The notes below the pieces were generated by a model. The model was not told where the DNA came from. It worked only from the letters and a program-made list of their open reading frames with translations, and made no database searches. DNA of 64,000 bases, taken from positions 1-64,000 of the forward strand of contig NZ_FQUX01000004.1 in assembly GCF_900129275.1 (NCBI RefSeq). Direction: 5' to 3'. Both the position numbers and the translations under genes were made by a program. The DNA comes from Arenibacter palladensis. Lineage in GTDB: Bacteria; Bacteroidota; Bacteroidia; Flavobacteriales; Flavobacteriaceae. Shown here piece by piece: positions 44,196 to 51,943 of the stretch (positions within the stretch are counted from its first letter, which is position 1; the number at the start of each line of letters is the position of its first letter).

Positions 44196-45956
44196 ATGAA
44201 CCTAAAGTATTTACCTTGCATTTTTTTCTTATTGATTTTGGGATTTACCACTATTGGATATGCCCAGAAGAATCAATCTCCCAATGTAATTTTGATCATT
44301 ACGGATGATCAGGGCTATGGGGATTTGGGGTTTACTGGGAACCCCCATGTAAAAACACCGGTCATTGATGCTTTGGCAAGAGAAAGTGTAAGGTTTAATA
44401 ATTTTTACGTGTCTCCCGTATGTGCACCCACGAGATCCAGTTTAATGACAGGGCGTTATTCTTTGCGAACGGGAATGAGGGATACTTACAACGGAGGTGC
44501 CATCATGGCTTCCAATGAGGTTACCATAGCTGAGATGTTGAAGCAGGCCAATTATAGTACCGGGGCTTTTGGTAAATGGCATTTGGGGGATAATTATCCA
44601 AGTAGACCCAGCGACCAAGGTTTTGACGAGTCGGTAATCCATCTATCCGGAGGTATGGGGCAAGTAGGGGATATTACTACATATTTCAAGGGAGATCGAA
44701 GCTATTTTGACCCAGTACTTTGGCACAATAATGAGCAGGAATCTTTTGAGGGGTATTGCTCGGATATTTTTACCGACCAAGCCATCAATTTTATTGATAA
44801 AAATAAGGAATCTCCTTTTTTCTGCTATTTGGCTTTTAACGCACCTCATACACCTTTACAGGTGCCGGATTCTTATTATCAAAAGTATAAGGACATAGAC
44901 CCTTCTGACGGGTTTGGCAAGGACGGAAAGCCATTTTCAAAAATGAGCGAAAAGGATAAGGAGGATGCCAGGAAGGTATACGCCATGGTAAACAATATTG
45001 ATGATAATCTAGGGAAACTCTTTAAAAAATTAGAGGACTTGAAGCTCACTGAAAATACGCTTGTAATTTTTATGACAGACAATGGTCCCCAACAGACCAG
45101 ATATGTGGGGGGTATGAGGGGACTTAAAGGAGATGTTTTCAATGGGGGTGTACGGGTGCCGTTTTATTTGAAATATCCAGCACTTTATAAGGGTAATAAA
45201 GATGTGGAAACAATGTCGGCGCATTTGGATGTACTGCCTACGCTATCGGAAATATGTGAAGTGGAAATGCCTAAAGACAGGATAATAGATGGTAAAAGCT
45301 TGGTTCCTTTAATAGAGGGTCGGCAAGTGGAATGGGAGGATCGCTCCTTGTTTTTTTATTGGTCCCGTCGTTACCCGGAGCTGTACAATAATATGGCTAT
45401 ACAAAAAGCTGGGTATAAACTGGTAGGAAAAACGGATTATGATGCCGCTATAGAGGATTTTGAATTGTTTTATCTAAAAAAGGACCCATATGAACAACGC
45501 AACCTTGTGAACGAAAACAAGGCATTGGCAATGGACCTTAAAATGGAAATGGACAATATATACAATGAGTTGATCCTCTCGGAAAATTTGGTGCACCCTC
45601 CAAGAATCATGGTAGGTACGCCAAACGAAAACCCGGTAATACTTAATAGGAACGATGCTGGCGGAGAACGCGGAATTTGGAATCAGGAAGAAATTTATGG
45701 TAACTGGGATGTAAGTGTGGAAGAGGGTTATTATGATATCAACTTCAAATTTGTTGAACCGGTCAAGGCATTTGGAAAAATGGTTTTGGAGGCCAATACC
45801 TTGGTAAGACAAATGGAAAATAAAAAAGCGAATACAGATATTATTCATATGAAGCGGGTGTATTTCCCCAAAATGACCGGCCTACTAATTCCCTTTTATG
45901 CTGTGGATAATAAAAATATCTTCCCGTTTTGGATGGAAATGAAAAAAGTGGATTAG
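44196..45956 (+). CDS. S1-family arylsulfatase
   Basis: The 586-residue product has a signal peptide (IFFLLILGFTTIGYAQ). The sulfatase core starts NVILIITDDQGYGDLG with metal-binding DD (37-38). The formylglycine motif is CAPTR (C76-R80) followed by SSLMTGR, the canonical C-x-P-x-R. Further landmarks are GKWHLGD, FNAPHTPLQVP and FMTDNGPQ. About 130 residues beyond the core form an extra C-terminal domain. It would remove sulfate from a glycan outside the cytoplasm. Alginate carries no sulfate, so its presence suggests that this arm serves another or a mixed substrate. Confidence 0.9.
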   Translation: MNLKYLPCIFFLLILGFTTIGYAQKNQSPNVILIITDDQGYGDLGFTGNPHVKTPVIDALARESVRFNNFYVSPVCAPTRSSLMTGRYSLRTGMRDTYNGGAIMASNEVTIAEMLKQANYSTGAFGKWHLGDNYPSRPSDQGFDESVIHLSGGMGQVGDITTYFKGDRSYFDPVLWHNNEQESFEGYCSDIFTDQAINFIDKNKESPFFCYLAFNAPHTPLQVPDSYYQKYKDIDPSDGFGKDGKPFSKMSEKDKEDARKVYAMVNNIDDNLGKLFKKLEDLKLTENTLVIFMTDNGPQQTRYVGGMRGLKGDVFNGGVRVPFYLKYPALYKGNKDVETMSAHLDVLPTLSEICEVEMPKDRIIDGKSLVPLIEGRQVEWEDRSLFFYWSRRYPELYNNMAIQKAGYKLVGKTDYDAAIEDFELFYLKKDPYEQRNLVNENKALAMDLKMEMDNIYNELILSENLVHPPRIMVGTPNENPVILNRNDAGGERGIWNQEEIYGNWDVSVEEGYYDINFKFVEPVKAFGKMVLEANTLVRQMENKKANTDIIHMKRVYFPKMTGLLIPFYAVDNKNIFPFWMEMKKVD

Positions 45957-46089
45957 GTTCCAAGTAATTTTTTAGTCACTCATTTTCAGTAAAATGGATA
46001 AAATTTTTGGGCTCTAGATTTTCCTAAAACGGGGCATTAAATAATTGTTGCACGATGCCTTTATTGGCGTACATTCGCGCAAAATATTT

Positions 46090-46698
46090 ATGTCCATGGA
46101 AAGTAGGGTAAAAGCAGTTGAGGCGTTATTCGCCGTTTTGGATGGGGAGATAGCTACTTTTCAATCCGAATCGGGTCTGGGCTGTAAAGCAGGTTGTGGC
46201 AAATGTTGCACCCATCCAGATATAGATGCTTCCCCCTTGGAATTTCTTCCCTGGGCTTTTCAACTCTTTTTGAATGGGAAGGCAGAAACTACCTTGGAAG
46301 AGTTGAGGGCAAGTAGCAGTTCCCTATGCCATTTGTACAGGCCTCTTTCTGTCCTGGATAGCAATAGCGGTAGCTGTAGCGACTATAAGTATCGTGGATT
46401 AATATGCCGATTGTTTGGATATGGCGCAAGTAGGGACAAGTTGGGGCAACTGCGTTTGGCCACTTGTAAGATTATTAAAGAGAATCAGGCCGAACGTTAC
46501 GAAAATGTCCAAATAGCTATGAAGAACGGACTTTACGTGCCCATTTTTACTGATTACTACATGAACCTAAATCAAATAGATTTTAGGATGGGCAATAGTA
46601 TTCTTCCTATCAATAAAGCCATGAAGGCCGCCATAGAGGAAGTGCTGCAGTACTATGCCTACCGTCCCTTTCCGGAGGGGCATAAGGTTATTGCATAA
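46090..46698 (+). CDS. YkgJ-family cysteine cluster protein
   Basis: Read from the ATG at 46090 the product is 202 residues. It has the YkgJ/CxxCxxCC signature (CKAGCGKCC at about 34-42) followed later by single cysteines in CSDYKYRGLICRLFGYG and ATCKII. The cysteines probably bind zinc or an Fe-S cluster; the function of the family is not established. A TTG-started frame (46045) is longer but lacks support. It follows the sulfatase by 133 bases and has no evident role in the PUL. Confidence 0.8.
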   Translation: MSMESRVKAVEALFAVLDGEIATFQSESGLGCKAGCGKCCTHPDIDASPLEFLPWAFQLFLNGKAETTLEELRASSSSLCHLYRPLSVLDSNSGSCSDYKYRGLICRLFGYGASRDKLGQLRLATCKIIKENQAERYENVQIAMKNGLYVPIFTDYYMNLNQIDFRMGNSILPINKAMKAAIEEVLQYYAYRPFPEGHKVIA

Positions 46699-46840
46699 AT
46701 TTTTGGGAATGCCTCCCAAAATTGATCCCTTACGTAATTCGAGTCTTTGTAATCCATTGTGAAGTAAAAATCTATTGATTTCTCCCTGGATTCATTTTGT
46801 ATGGTTTAAGAAGGGTGTTTTGACTTTTTTACCTAGATTT

Positions 46841-46887
46841 GAAAATTTTATGAGGGAACGTTTTTAACGTAACCTCATAAAATTTTC
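46841..46887. promoter_or_regulatory. Long hairpin in the leader region before the esterase gene
   Basis: Fifteen-base arms (46841-46855 and 46873-46887) are perfectly complementary, and ACGTT/AACGT (46858-46870) pairs inside them around TTT. There is no T run. It lies 143 bases after the YkgJ stop and 59 before the esterase start. It may be a terminator of unusual form or an RNA element in the leader. Confidence 0.55.
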
Positions 46888-46946
46888 CACTATTAAGCGT
46901 GCATATCAACTAACCATTTACAAAAAAGTAATTAAAATATAATTGT

Positions 46947-47765
46947 ATGAAAGTGAGACTGTTTTTGACTTTGGGGGTAGTTTTATTTACAGTTTTAGGT
47001 GCATTTGCATCCCAGCTAGATACTCTAAAGGTCACAAGTAAGTCCATGGGCAAATCTATTGCCAATCTGGTAATTTTGCCCGATGGCTATACTGGACAAA
47101 AACAGGGTTATCCAGTACTTTATCTTTTGCACGGAGCAGTGGGCGACCATACGGATTGGGTAACCAAGGTATCGGCCATAAGGGATTATGCCGACAAATA
47201 TAACATGATTATAGTCTGTCCTGATGGTAGTAGGACCAGTTGGTACTTTGATAGTCCCGTAGATCCATCCATGCGATATGAGACTTATGTTTCCAATGAG
47301 CTTGTTGAGGCGGTGGATAAAAAATACAACACTCTGGCCAATAGGAAATCTAGGGCGATTACGGGCTTGAGTATGGGCGGCCATGGGGCATTTTATCTAG
47401 CCTTTAAACATCAGGAGGTTTATGGTGCTGCCGGTAGTATGAGCGGGGGTCTGGATATACGCCCTTTTCCAGAAAACTGGGACCTCTCCCAACGCCTGGG
47501 CGATTATGCCGTAAATCGAGGCATTTGGGAAGATAATACCGTAATCAATATGGTGTATTTGTTGAAAAAGGACAACCTAAAGCTCATTTTTGACTGTGGT
47601 ATTAACGATTTCTTTTATGATGCCAACAACAGAATGCACCAAAAATTGATGGAAAGAAATATACCCCATGATTATATTGAACGCCCTGGAAGTCATAATT
47701 GGGATTATTGGGCCAATGCCATACAATATCAACTTTTGTTTTTTGACAGTTTTTTTAAGTCCTAA
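46947..47765 (+). CDS. Exported esterase D-like alpha/beta hydrolase
   Basis: The 272-residue product has a signal peptide (LTLGVVLFTVLGAFAS). The hydrolase core has YLLHGAVGDHTDW (oxyanion area), the nucleophile elbow GLSMGG (serine near residue 142), an acid in FDCGINDFF and the last histidine in RPGSHNWDYW. It resembles tributyrin/feruloyl esterase family members of Bacteroidota, which remove acyl groups from sugars or other substrates in the periplasm. It stands alone after a long hairpin. A role in trimming acetylated polysaccharide is possible but not shown. Confidence 0.85.
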   Translation: MKVRLFLTLGVVLFTVLGAFASQLDTLKVTSKSMGKSIANLVILPDGYTGQKQGYPVLYLLHGAVGDHTDWVTKVSAIRDYADKYNMIIVCPDGSRTSWYFDSPVDPSMRYETYVSNELVEAVDKKYNTLANRKSRAITGLSMGGHGAFYLAFKHQEVYGAAGSMSGGLDIRPFPENWDLSQRLGDYAVNRGIWEDNTVINMVYLLKKDNLKLIFDCGINDFFYDANNRMHQKLMERNIPHDYIERPGSHNWDYWANAIQYQLLFFDSFFKS

Positions 47766-47775
47766 AGTCGGAGGA

Positions 47776-47798
47776 TAGGCTATGATTGTTTTAGCCTA
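47776..47798. terminator. Weak inverted repeat between convergent genes
   Basis: TAGGCTA (47776-47782) and TAGCCTA (47792-47798) form a 7-bp stem between the esterase and the ABC-F gene. No T run follows in either direction, so terminator function is uncertain. Confidence 0.35.
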
Positions 47799-47825
47799 GA
47801 ACACAGTTTGATATTTATGTTGGTA

Positions 47826-49463
47826 TTACGCCTTTAAGTCTATTTCTTTAAGATTCTCTATTCTGTTGCGTATCAAGAAGGCATCTATGGTTTCAAAATG
47901 CTCTATGACGCGTTTGTCCTTAAATTCGAATACTTTTTGTGACAGTCCTTGAAGAAAATCCCTGTCATGGGAGACCAATATAAGAGTACCGTCAAAGGCA
48001 AGTAATGCTTCCTTAAGCACGTCCTTTGATTTTAGGTCCAAATGGTTGGTAGGCTCATCCAAGATCAAAAGATTTACCGGTTCCAATAGCAATTTAACCA
48101 TGGCCAATCGGGTTTTTTCCCCTCCAGAAAGTACACTTACCTTTTTTTCCAGGTCATCACCGCTAAACATAAACCTGCCGAGAATATTTTTGATCTGTGT
48201 ACGTACGTCTCCTTCCGCTACTTCATCCACAGTCTGGAAGATGGTAAGTTCAGGATCTAACAAGGAGGCCTGATTTTGGGCAAAATAACCTACTTTTACA
48301 TTGTGCCCCAAACTACATTTTCCCTCTACTTCAATTTCGCCCAAAATGGCCTTGATCATTGTAGATTTTCCTTCGCCGTTCCTTCCAACAAAAGAAACCT
48401 TTTCGCCACGCGAAATAGAGAGATTGGCATCTTTGAAAACCACATGGTCGCCATAACTTTTGGAAAGCCCCTCGGCCGTAACCGGATAGTCGCCCGAGCG
48501 TATGGAAGGAGGAAACCTTAGTTTAAGTGCGGTTGTGTCTATTTCATCAATTTCTATAATCTGAAGTTTTTCCAACATTCTTTCCCTGGAGGTAACCTGA
48601 TTGGTTTTGGAATAGGTGCCTTTAAATCTATCAATAAAGGCCTGGTTGTCCGCAATAAATTTTTGCTGTTCCTGATAGGCTTTTATTTGGTGGCTTCGTC
48701 TGTCTTCCCTTAATTGAAGGTAGTGGGTGTAGTTGGCCTTGTAATCATAGATCCTGCCCATGGTTACTTCTATGGTTCTATTGGTAATATTGTCAATAAA
48801 GGTTTTATCATGGGAAATTACTACGACCGCCTTTGCTTTGTTCAGGAGGAAATCCTCCAGCCAAATTACAGATTCGATATCTACGTGGTTGGTAGGCTCA
48901 TCCAAAAGTATTAGGTCCGGCTTTTGCAATAATATCTTGGCAAGTTCTATTCTCATTCGCCACCCACCACTGAATTCACTTGTAAGGCGATGAAAATCTT
49001 CGCGCTTAAACCCTAGTCCCCTCAGCGCTTTTTCTACCTCTGCCTCATAGTTTATTTCCTCAAGGGCATAGAATTTTTCGCCTAGGTCCGATACTTTTTC
49101 AATGATAGACATGTAGGCATCCGATTCATAATCGGTTCGGGTTTCCAATTCCTTGTTAAGGCGATCAATTTCATCACGCATGCTAAAGATTTCCTTAAAG
49201 GCTTTGGAGGCTTCTTCGAATACGGTACAGCTGTCATCGGTCAGTAAATGCTGGGGCAAATAGGCAATTACAGCGTCCTTCGGATATCGAATATGACCAC
49301 GGGTGGCTTTTTGTTCCCCTGCAATTATTTTCATCATAGTAGATTTTCCAGCCCCGTTTTTTCCCATAAGGGCAATCTTATCGTTTTCATTAATAACGAA
49401 AGAAACATCACTAAACAAGGTGTCTCCACTAAACTCTACAGTAATTCCGTCTACAGAAATCAT
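47826..49463 (-). CDS. ABC-F family ATPase
   Basis: The 545-residue soluble protein has two ABC ATPase domains and no membrane part. Domain 1 has GKNGAGKST, LTSEFSGGWRMR and LILLDEPTNHVD. The linker (about 245-310) is rich in charged helices (QQKFIADNQAFIDRFKGTYSKTNQ in shorter pieces), as in ABC-F proteins. Domain 2 has GRNGEGKST, SVLSGGEKTR and LLILDEPTNHLD. ABC-F proteins bind the ribosomal E site and relieve stalled translation or give antibiotic protection. The pattern is nearer to the housekeeping Uup/YbiT-like groups than to a resistance factor, by length and general layout. Confidence 0.9.
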   Translation of the reverse strand: MISVDGITVEFSGDTLFSDVSFVINENDKIALMGKNGAGKSTMMKIIAGEQKATRGHIRYPKDAVIAYLPQHLLTDDSCTVFEEASKAFKEIFSMRDEIDRLNKELETRTDYESDAYMSIIEKVSDLGEKFYALEEINYEAEVEKALRGLGFKREDFHRLTSEFSGGWRMRIELAKILLQKPDLILLDEPTNHVDIESVIWLEDFLLNKAKAVVVISHDKTFIDNITNRTIEVTMGRIYDYKANYTHYLQLREDRRSHQIKAYQEQQKFIADNQAFIDRFKGTYSKTNQVTSRERMLEKLQIIEIDEIDTTALKLRFPPSIRSGDYPVTAEGLSKSYGDHVVFKDANLSISRGEKVSFVGRNGEGKSTMIKAILGEIEVEGKCSLGHNVKVGYFAQNQASLLDPELTIFQTVDEVAEGDVRTQIKNILGRFMFSGDDLEKKVSVLSGGEKTRLAMVKLLLEPVNLLILDEPTNHLDLKSKDVLKEALLAFDGTLILVSHDRDFLQGLSQKVFEFKDKRVIEHFETIDAFLIRNRIENLKEIDLKA

Positions 49464-49736
49464 ATTCCAATTTTAAGTCTGCAAAACTATGAAAAAGGGC
49501 AATACCGATAGCATTTTATTGGAGTATTGGACCCAATGTTTTTTGTAGTTGCGATATGGAAGCTAATGTATAAGCCGGTTTAGTGACGAAACACCTTGTT
49601 TTGTTGGTGTTTTTTGGTTAAATAATCTAGATCGCGAATTGCATAAGATTTTGAGGTGAAGCAGTATGGATTAATATTCACATATTGCTTTTTTTTCGGG
49701 ACCTTTAATATATGAACATTTTATTTCGGATAAGGA

Positions 49737-50444
49737 TTATGATCTTGTCCTCCTTCGGAGTTTCGTGAGTCGGTCTTTGTAATATGCCTTAAGTTCGTCC
49801 ACAAAACTCATTGGGTTTTCGTATTCCGTCAATACTTTGTAGGTGTGTTTGTTTTTGGCTTCGGTCAATTCTTTTTGCAGTTTTTTAAGCTCAATCTTTA
49901 GGAATGTTAGTTCGGGACCTTTTGATGGATCTTGATTTTTGGGAGGTACTATCAAGGTGTTGCCGCTAAAAATGTGCGCATGATAAGCCTTTAGGGCGGT
50001 CAAATCCCCGGATCGGTATATTTCTATTAACTTGGTAGTAATTTCCGTGGCCAAGTCCAACTTATCGGTTTGCATAGAAAACTTATCAGGATGTACATAT
50101 ATCATGGCCTCTCGGTACAATTGCTTCCGTTGTTCCTGCTCCATTGAGTTCTTTACAGGAATTGGTTTGGGCTGATTGGATCTTAGGATTCCAGTCTGGT
50201 CAAAGTTCTTTCCACGTTTTTTTTGTGCCAAACGTTTAGCCTTTTTTGCTTTTTTCTGCTGCTTATAAAGTAATGATAGTTCTTGCTCCTCAATTATTTC
50301 CTCTTCAATTTTTGCACGAAGAAGGTTTTCAAATACAGAGGTCCTTTGAATAACTTCATCGATTTCCATTTGCAGGCGGTTAATCTCCACCTTCAGGAGC
50401 TGAATTTGGGTCGGGAGTTCGCTGGGAAGGTGATTTTCACTCAT
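49737..50444 (-). CDS. Coiled-coil protein with J-domain-like HPD motif
   Basis: Read from the ATG at 50442-50444 the product is 235 residues. The first part is coiled-coil (about 10-70) followed by a lysine-rich stretch (KKAKKAKRLAQKKRGK). Residues about 108-150 read like helices II and III of a J domain, YREAMIYVHPDKF with HPD at 118-120. A second coiled-coil closes the protein. J domains stimulate the ATPase of Hsp70 (DnaK). A start at 50564 would add 40 residues with a hydrophobic segment and make it membrane-bound; the choice is open. No close family is recognised. Confidence 0.6.
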   Translation of the reverse strand: MSENHLPSELPTQIQLLKVEINRLQMEIDEVIQRTSVFENLLRAKIEEEIIEEQELSLLYKQQKKAKKAKRLAQKKRGKNFDQTGILRSNQPKPIPVKNSMEQEQRKQLYREAMIYVHPDKFSMQTDKLDLATEITTKLIEIYRSGDLTALKAYHAHIFSGNTLIVPPKNQDPSKGPELTFLKIELKKLQKELTEAKNKHTYKVLTEYENPMSFVDELKAYYKDRLTKLRRRTRS

Positions 50445-50631
50445 GGGTTCCAGATGATAGGAATCATATTTTGAGGGCAATTTAAACAATAAAAATTGCC
50501 CAATCGGAGTTCTTATGGTGTTGTGGCTCAAAAGAAAAAAAAGTAACAAAAATATTATGGGCATTCCATTGAGCGCGATTTAGTATAAATTTTAATAGTC
50601 CGTAAAATTATTTTGATTAAAAAATAAAGAG

Positions 50632-51066
50632 ATGGTAAATTTAAAAGGTATTGTCAAGTTTGGATTTGTAGTTTACAGTATGTTGCTGGGGTTTTCTTCC
50701 CATGCTGCTGAAAATGTAAATCAATTCGCTGTTGGGGTTAAAAATAGCCCCTTACTTATTAGCGAGGAAAATTTTCTGGGCAATTGGAAATATTCCGCCG
50801 AGAATGTGCCTTATGAGTACGCCAAGGGGATATTGTTTATATCCAAAAAGGAAGGTATACTTACGGTTTTGGTTGCTTTAAGAGGAGGGGAACGCAAAGC
50901 GCAGGAGGTTAAGGTAAAAGATAACACCTTGTCATTTAACCTTAATTTGGAAGGTCATATAGTATCTGTGAGTATCAATGTAGTAGGTGATAAAATAAGT
51001 GGAAAGGCCAGTTCCGATGATGGTGTTTTCCCATTAACAGGGGAAAGGCGTTTAGATCCTGAATAG
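50632..51066 (+). CDS. Small exported protein, paralogue of the one at 18.0 kb
   Basis: The 144-residue protein has a signal peptide (VKFGFVVYSMLLGFSSHAAE) and a beta-rich domain with GNWKYSAENVPYEYAKGIL, VKVKDNTLSFNL and ISGKASSDDG. It matches the protein at 18013-18432 along its length, though identity is modest. Function is unknown. Both are single genes followed by terminators and are unlinked, so this is an old duplication or a small family of the lineage. Confidence 0.75.
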   Translation: MVNLKGIVKFGFVVYSMLLGFSSHAAENVNQFAVGVKNSPLLISEENFLGNWKYSAENVPYEYAKGILFISKKEGILTVLVALRGGERKAQEVKVKDNTLSFNLNLEGHIVSVSINVVGDKISGKASSDDGVFPLTGERRLDPE

Positions 51067-51110
51067 GATGTTTAATCTTTTTAGGACTATTTGGATTCCC
51101 TTAAGCCATA

Positions 51111-51145
51111 AAAAAACCGAAGTCAAGAACTTCGGTTTTTTCTTT
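51111..51145. terminator. Bidirectional terminator
   Basis: AAAAAACCGAAGT (51111-51123) pairs with ACTTCGGTTTTTT (51129-51141). T and A runs on either side serve both the small exported protein gene (+) and the convergent DUF2911 gene (-). Confidence 0.9.
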
Positions 51146-51162
51146 TAATAAAATTATATCCC

Positions 51163-51702
51163 TTAAAAGGTAATTGGTACGGAAACTCTAGTATTTCCCC
51201 ATCCTAAAACCATATGGGTACCATTGTCAACATCCTTATAAGCAATGGAAAAGGCATCCAATGATTCGGATGCACTGCTAACACTTGCAGATACGCGAAC
51301 TACATCGGCATCTTCCTGATAGGAATAAGCTCCCCATTGATTTAAATTTTTGTTCAATATTATAGTCCATTCCTTGTCGCCTGGAATGGTAAATAAGGAA
51401 TAGGTTCCAGCAGCAACTGCTTTACCACCTACAGTGGCATCCTTATAAAAAATAATCTCTGGGGCTTCATTGGCTCCAGTTCTCCATACTTTTCCGGCTG
51501 GGGCAAGTTCAGAAATTGAACGTCCTTTTAATTGTGGTCGACTATAAGTTACGCGAACCAATTTTTCCGAAACTTTATAATCAGTAGGATAGGAGGAAAT
51601 GTCTGCTGGACTCTTGTCCAATCCACTGAATTTCTGCGCCATAGCCTCAGAACTAAAGGCCAAAGCAATAACCATAAGTGTAATCGTAAATAAATTTTTC
51701 AT
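51163..51702 (-). CDS. DUF2911 family exported protein
   Basis: The 179-residue product has a signal peptide (LFTITLMVIALAFSSEAMAQ). The domain starts with YKVSEKLVRVTYSRPQLKGR and has LAPAGKVWRTGANEAPEI, AAGTYSLFTIPGDKEWTII and NQWGAYSYQEDADVVRV, all typical of DUF2911 proteins in Bacteroidota. Function is not established. A minus-strand -7-like element TAAATTTG (51732-51725) precedes it by 22 bases. No partner gene is adjacent. Confidence 0.88.
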   Translation of the reverse strand: MKNLFTITLMVIALAFSSEAMAQKFSGLDKSPADISSYPTDYKVSEKLVRVTYSRPQLKGRSISELAPAGKVWRTGANEAPEIIFYKDATVGGKAVAAGTYSLFTIPGDKEWTIILNKNLNQWGAYSYQEDADVVRVSASVSSASESLDAFSIAYKDVDNGTHMVLGWGNTRVSVPITF

Positions 51703-51943
51703 TTTTTTTTGTTTTAGTGATTGTCAAATTTAAGTAGTATTCCTTTTATTCTGAATTAAAAGTCGGTAAATTTTGGACACCTTACAAAATAGTGGGTTGG
51801 TGTAAGTGAATTCATTTATATGATATCAATATATAGGTATTTTATAATTTTTGGTTTTAAATTATAACTATTTATGGGTTTTATATTTTATAATATATAT
51901 ATTAACTTGATATTTGCTTAAAAATTGACATAAATATTATTGT

